DNA of 64,000 nt. It comes from an uncultured Eubacterium sp. (GTDB lineage Bacteria > Bacillota > Clostridia > Oscillospirales > Acutalibacteraceae). The notes beneath the pieces were generated by a model. It was not told the origin of the DNA and searched no databases. It saw only the letters and a program-made list of their open reading frames with translations. The position numbers and the translations under genes were made by a program. Shown here in pieces: positions 61,666 through 64,000 of the stretch; within the stretch, counting starts at the first letter, position 1, and every line of letters starts with the position of its first letter. Location of the stretch: NCBI RefSeq assembly GCF_934561735.1, contig NZ_CAKTGT010000008.1, forward strand, positions 11,238-75,237, read 5' to 3'.

Positions 61666-63867
61666 ATGCTTAACTTAACTATTAACGGAAAAAATATTCA
61701 GGTTGAGGAGGGTACAACAATCCTCCAAGCCGCAAAAGACAACGGCATTTACATTCCTACCCTTTGCTATGACGAAGCCGTAAAAGTTTACGGTGCGTGC
61801 GGTCTTTGCGTTGTTGAAGCCGAGGGTATTCCAAAACTCTTGCGTTCCTGCTCTGCAAAATGCTCAGACGGAATGGTAATCAACACCGAAAGCGACAGAG
61901 TTGTTCAATCAAGAAAAATCGCCATGGAACTTCTTATGTCTGCCCACAACGGCGACTGCGTTGCTCCGTGTCAACTCAACTGCCCTGCAAGAACAGACTG
62001 CCAGGGATATGTCGGTCTTATTGCAAACGGCGAATACGAATCCGCATTGAAACTTGTTAAAAACAAAGTTTCGCTCCCTGCTTCAATCGGCAGAGTTTGT
62101 CCGCACCCATGCGAAAGTGCGTGCAGAAGAAAGAATGTTGAAGAACCTATCAACATTGCTCAATTAAAGGCTTTTGCCGCTGACCTCGACCTCAACGGCG
62201 AAAAATACATTCCCGAAAAGGCAAAAGCAACAGGCAAAAAAATCGCTGTCATCGGTGGCGGTCCTGCCGGACTTACAGCCGCATATCAGCTTGCAATCAA
62301 GGGCCACGATGTAACAATCTATGATATGATGGAAAAAATGGGCGGTATGCTCCGCTACGGTATTCCGCAATACAGACTTCCAAAAGAAGTGCTCGACAGC
62401 GAAATTGAGATTATCGAAAAGCTCGGCGTTAAGATGATTAACAATGTTAAGCTCGGTAAAGACTTCTCTATCGCAAGCCTCAAAGAGCAAAACGACGCTG
62501 TTATCGTTGCTGTCGGTGCTTGGAAATCAAGTTCAATGAGAACTCCGGGCGAGGAGCTTGACGGTGTTTACGGCGGTATTGATTTTCTCCGCAGCGTAAT
62601 TCTCGGCAAGCCCGAAGAAATCGGCGACAATGTTGTTATCTGCGGCGGCGGTAACACGGCAATGGACGCTTGCAGAACCGCTGTAAGACTCGGTGCAAAG
62701 AATGTTTATGTTGTTTACAGAAGAACAAGAAACGAGATGCCTGCCGACGACCTCGAAATCAGAGAAGCAGAGGAAGAGGGCGTACAGTACAAATTCCTCA
62801 CAAATCCTATTTCGTTTAACGGTGAAAACGGCAAGGTAAAGAGCATTACACTTCAAATTATGGAACTCGGCGAGCCTGACGCATCGGGCAGAAGAAAGCC
62901 TGTTCCTGTTGAGGGCAAGACCGAAGAAATCGAAGTTGACAGCGTTATTATGGCCATCGGTCAAAAACTTGTCGGCGAGGATGTGAGCGAGCTTAAACTC
63001 ACAGACAGAGGCAACATTGAGGCTGATATAGACACATTTCAAACAAATCTTGACGGTGTGTTTGCTATCGGTGACGCAACAAACAGAGGTGCATCAATCG
63101 CTATCGAAGCAATCGGCGAAGCAGACAGATGTGCAGAAGCCGTTGACGCATTTTTGAACGGCGAAGCAATCGACACAAGAGTGCCGTACATCAGCAGAAG
63201 AGATGCAGAACTCATTGATTACTCTGCAAAAGAAAAATGTGCAAGAACCAATCCAAAGGTGCTTGACCCTGAATACAGACGAAACAACTTTGACGAAGTC
63301 AGCCTCGGATTTACAGAAGACGAAGCAAAAGCTGAAGCAAGCCGTTGCCTTGAATGCGGATGCAAGGAATACTTCAAGTGTAAACTTTTGAGCGTTGCAC
63401 AGAGATACGACATCAACCCTGCCAGATTTAAGGGTGAAATGCCACAGAAGTACACGGCAAATTCAAACGAATTCATTGAACGCAACAGTGCAAAATGTAT
63501 TCTTTGCGGATTGTGTGTAAGAAGCTGTAAGGAAGTTATGAACATTTCGGCAATCGGTCTTATGGGCAGAGGCTTCAAAACAGAAGTTGCTCCTGCATTT
63601 AATCTTCCGCTTGACCAAACGAAGTGTACAAACTGCGGACTTTGCGTTGAACTTTGCCCGACAGGTGCTTTGACAGAAAAATCAGCACTTGCAAAGCAAG
63701 TTCCGCTCAACGAAGTTTACAGCGAAAAAGAGGTTACAATCGACGGCAAGACCGCAAAGGTTAAGGTTTCTGCTTATGACGGCAAAACTATCCGTGTAAT
63801 TCCTGATGACGAAACCTCACGAACAGCAAACCTCACAAGAGAACAGCTTTTCGACCTCGGAAAGTAA
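61666..63867 (+). CDS. Fused [2Fe-2S] ferredoxin/GltD-NfnB-like FAD-NAD(P) subunit
   Basis: 733 residues after GGAGGA. Domains in order: N-terminal [2Fe-2S] ferredoxin (Cys34, CGLC); Fe-S segment CVAPCQLNCPARTDC with CPHPCESAC as in GltD; FAD site VIGGGPAGLTAAYQL (about residue 200); NAD(P) site VVICGGGNTAMDACR (about 325); C-terminal ferredoxin with CILCGLCVRSC and CTNCGLCVELCP. No hydrogenase H-cluster or molybdopterin domain follows. With the two upstream genes this is the make-up of the electron-bifurcating Sporomusa-type Nfn (StnABC); a formate- or hydrogen-linked partner elsewhere is an alternative. Confidence 0.88.
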   Translation: MLNLTINGKNIQVEEGTTILQAAKDNGIYIPTLCYDEAVKVYGACGLCVVEAEGIPKLLRSCSAKCSDGMVINTESDRVVQSRKIAMELLMSAHNGDCVAPCQLNCPARTDCQGYVGLIANGEYESALKLVKNKVSLPASIGRVCPHPCESACRRKNVEEPINIAQLKAFAADLDLNGEKYIPEKAKATGKKIAVIGGGPAGLTAAYQLAIKGHDVTIYDMMEKMGGMLRYGIPQYRLPKEVLDSEIEIIEKLGVKMINNVKLGKDFSIASLKEQNDAVIVAVGAWKSSSMRTPGEELDGVYGGIDFLRSVILGKPEEIGDNVVICGGGNTAMDACRTAVRLGAKNVYVVYRRTRNEMPADDLEIREAEEEGVQYKFLTNPISFNGENGKVKSITLQIMELGEPDASGRRKPVPVEGKTEEIEVDSVIMAIGQKLVGEDVSELKLTDRGNIEADIDTFQTNLDGVFAIGDATNRGASIAIEAIGEADRCAEAVDAFLNGEAIDTRVPYISRRDAELIDYSAKEKCARTNPKVLDPEYRRNNFDEVSLGFTEDEAKAEASRCLECGCKEYFKCKLLSVAQRYDINPARFKGEMPQKYTANSNEFIERNSAKCILCGLCVRSCKEVMNISAIGLMGRGFKTEVAPAFNLPLDQTKCTNCGLCVELCPTGALTEKSALAKQVPLNEVYSEKEVTIDGKTAKVKVSAYDGKTIRVIPDDETSRTANLTREQLFDLGK

Positions 63868-64000
63868 TAAAACACTTGATAATAACCGCTAAGTAAAAAA
63901 GCTTAATATAGTAATCTTTATCAATGCAGTTAAACTTAACAAAAGAATTACTTATCTGACAAGTTTATATGGTGGAAAGTACGCTCCCTAAATGCTATAA
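63868..64000. other. Terminal 133 bases, no feature seen
   Basis: AT-rich sequence after the oxidoreductase operon. No terminator stem, promoter pair or reading frame could be supported before the window ends. Confidence 0.5.

Noticed and set aside
59438..63867. Respiratory complex I genes (nuoEFG)
   Set aside because: No membrane subunits, and the third protein is a ferredoxin/GltD-type flavoprotein, not NuoG.
59438..63867. [FeFe]-hydrogenase operon
   Set aside because: No H-cluster motifs in any of the three proteins; a catalytic subunit beyond the window end cannot be excluded.

Overview
The window looks like the chromosome of a low-GC, spore-forming, anaerobic Clostridia member, most like the Oscillospiraceae/Ruminococcaceae of the gut. 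This rests on gene content and style, not on a database match. The signs are a Firmicutes division/cell-wall cluster led by mraZ, a meso-DAP type MurE, a YpeB germination protein, IreB, a T-box on pheST, GatCAB next to aspS, several glycan-degrading enzymes, and a NuoE/NuoF/GltD-type flavin oxidoreductase set. Most of the window is ordinary chromosome with dense operons and clear sigma-A promoters. There is no CRISPR array, no intact insertion sequence and no prophage.

Layout. 1-12250 (minus): division/cell-wall cluster, transcribed mraZ-rsmH-ftsL-PBP-murE-murF-mraY-ftsW-murG-murA-(ftsQ, cut by the window edge), from one strong promoter; murD and murC are absent from it. 12338-13808 (plus): a sugar:cation symporter. 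13860-14093: a MITE-like repeat whose second copy lies at 24463-24693. 14141-19214 (minus): aspS-gatC-gatA-gatB. 19310-22491 (minus): DUF2975 protein, small XRE regulator, DUF4173 membrane protein and a gene broken by one stop codon. 22580-27409 (minus): glycogen phosphorylase and a GH13 enzyme. 27488-32314 (minus): proB-proA, a beta-propeller-like membrane protein and a flippase. 32383-34061 (plus): ypeB and a small lipoprotein. 34120-37849 (minus): T-box-pheS-pheT. 37888-40762 (plus): ireB, a small unknown gene, an esterase and a DUF3592 protein. 40805-45075 (minus): DUF1643, carboxylesterase, GH31. 45229-47386 (minus): a PurF-like protein lacking the catalytic Cys, and bioY under a BirA box. 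47411-49520: a small unknown gene, two tandem copies of a structured RNA gene, and an XRE-HD fusion. 49617-51290: two membrane proteins between 34-bp direct repeats, initiator tRNA, and an orphan small RNA. 51383-56093 (plus): glycerate kinase, a small gene and GH38 alpha-mannosidase. 56096-56404: a candidate type I toxin-antitoxin locus. 56425-59175 (minus): EF-G paralogue and DUF308 protein. 59325-63867 (plus): a three-gene flavin/iron-sulfur oxidoreductase operon resembling the Sporomusa-type Nfn transhydrogenase.

The best candidates for something undescribed are all non-coding or tiny. They are the convergent toxin/antisense module at 56.1-56.4 kb (23-residue hydrophobic peptide, convergent promoters, shared terminator, sequestered ribosome binding site), the tandem ~180-nt RNA genes at 47.7-48.2 kb whose arms differ by compensatory changes, and the ~150-nt RNA upstream of the initiator tRNA. 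All three are read from sequence only and are untested.
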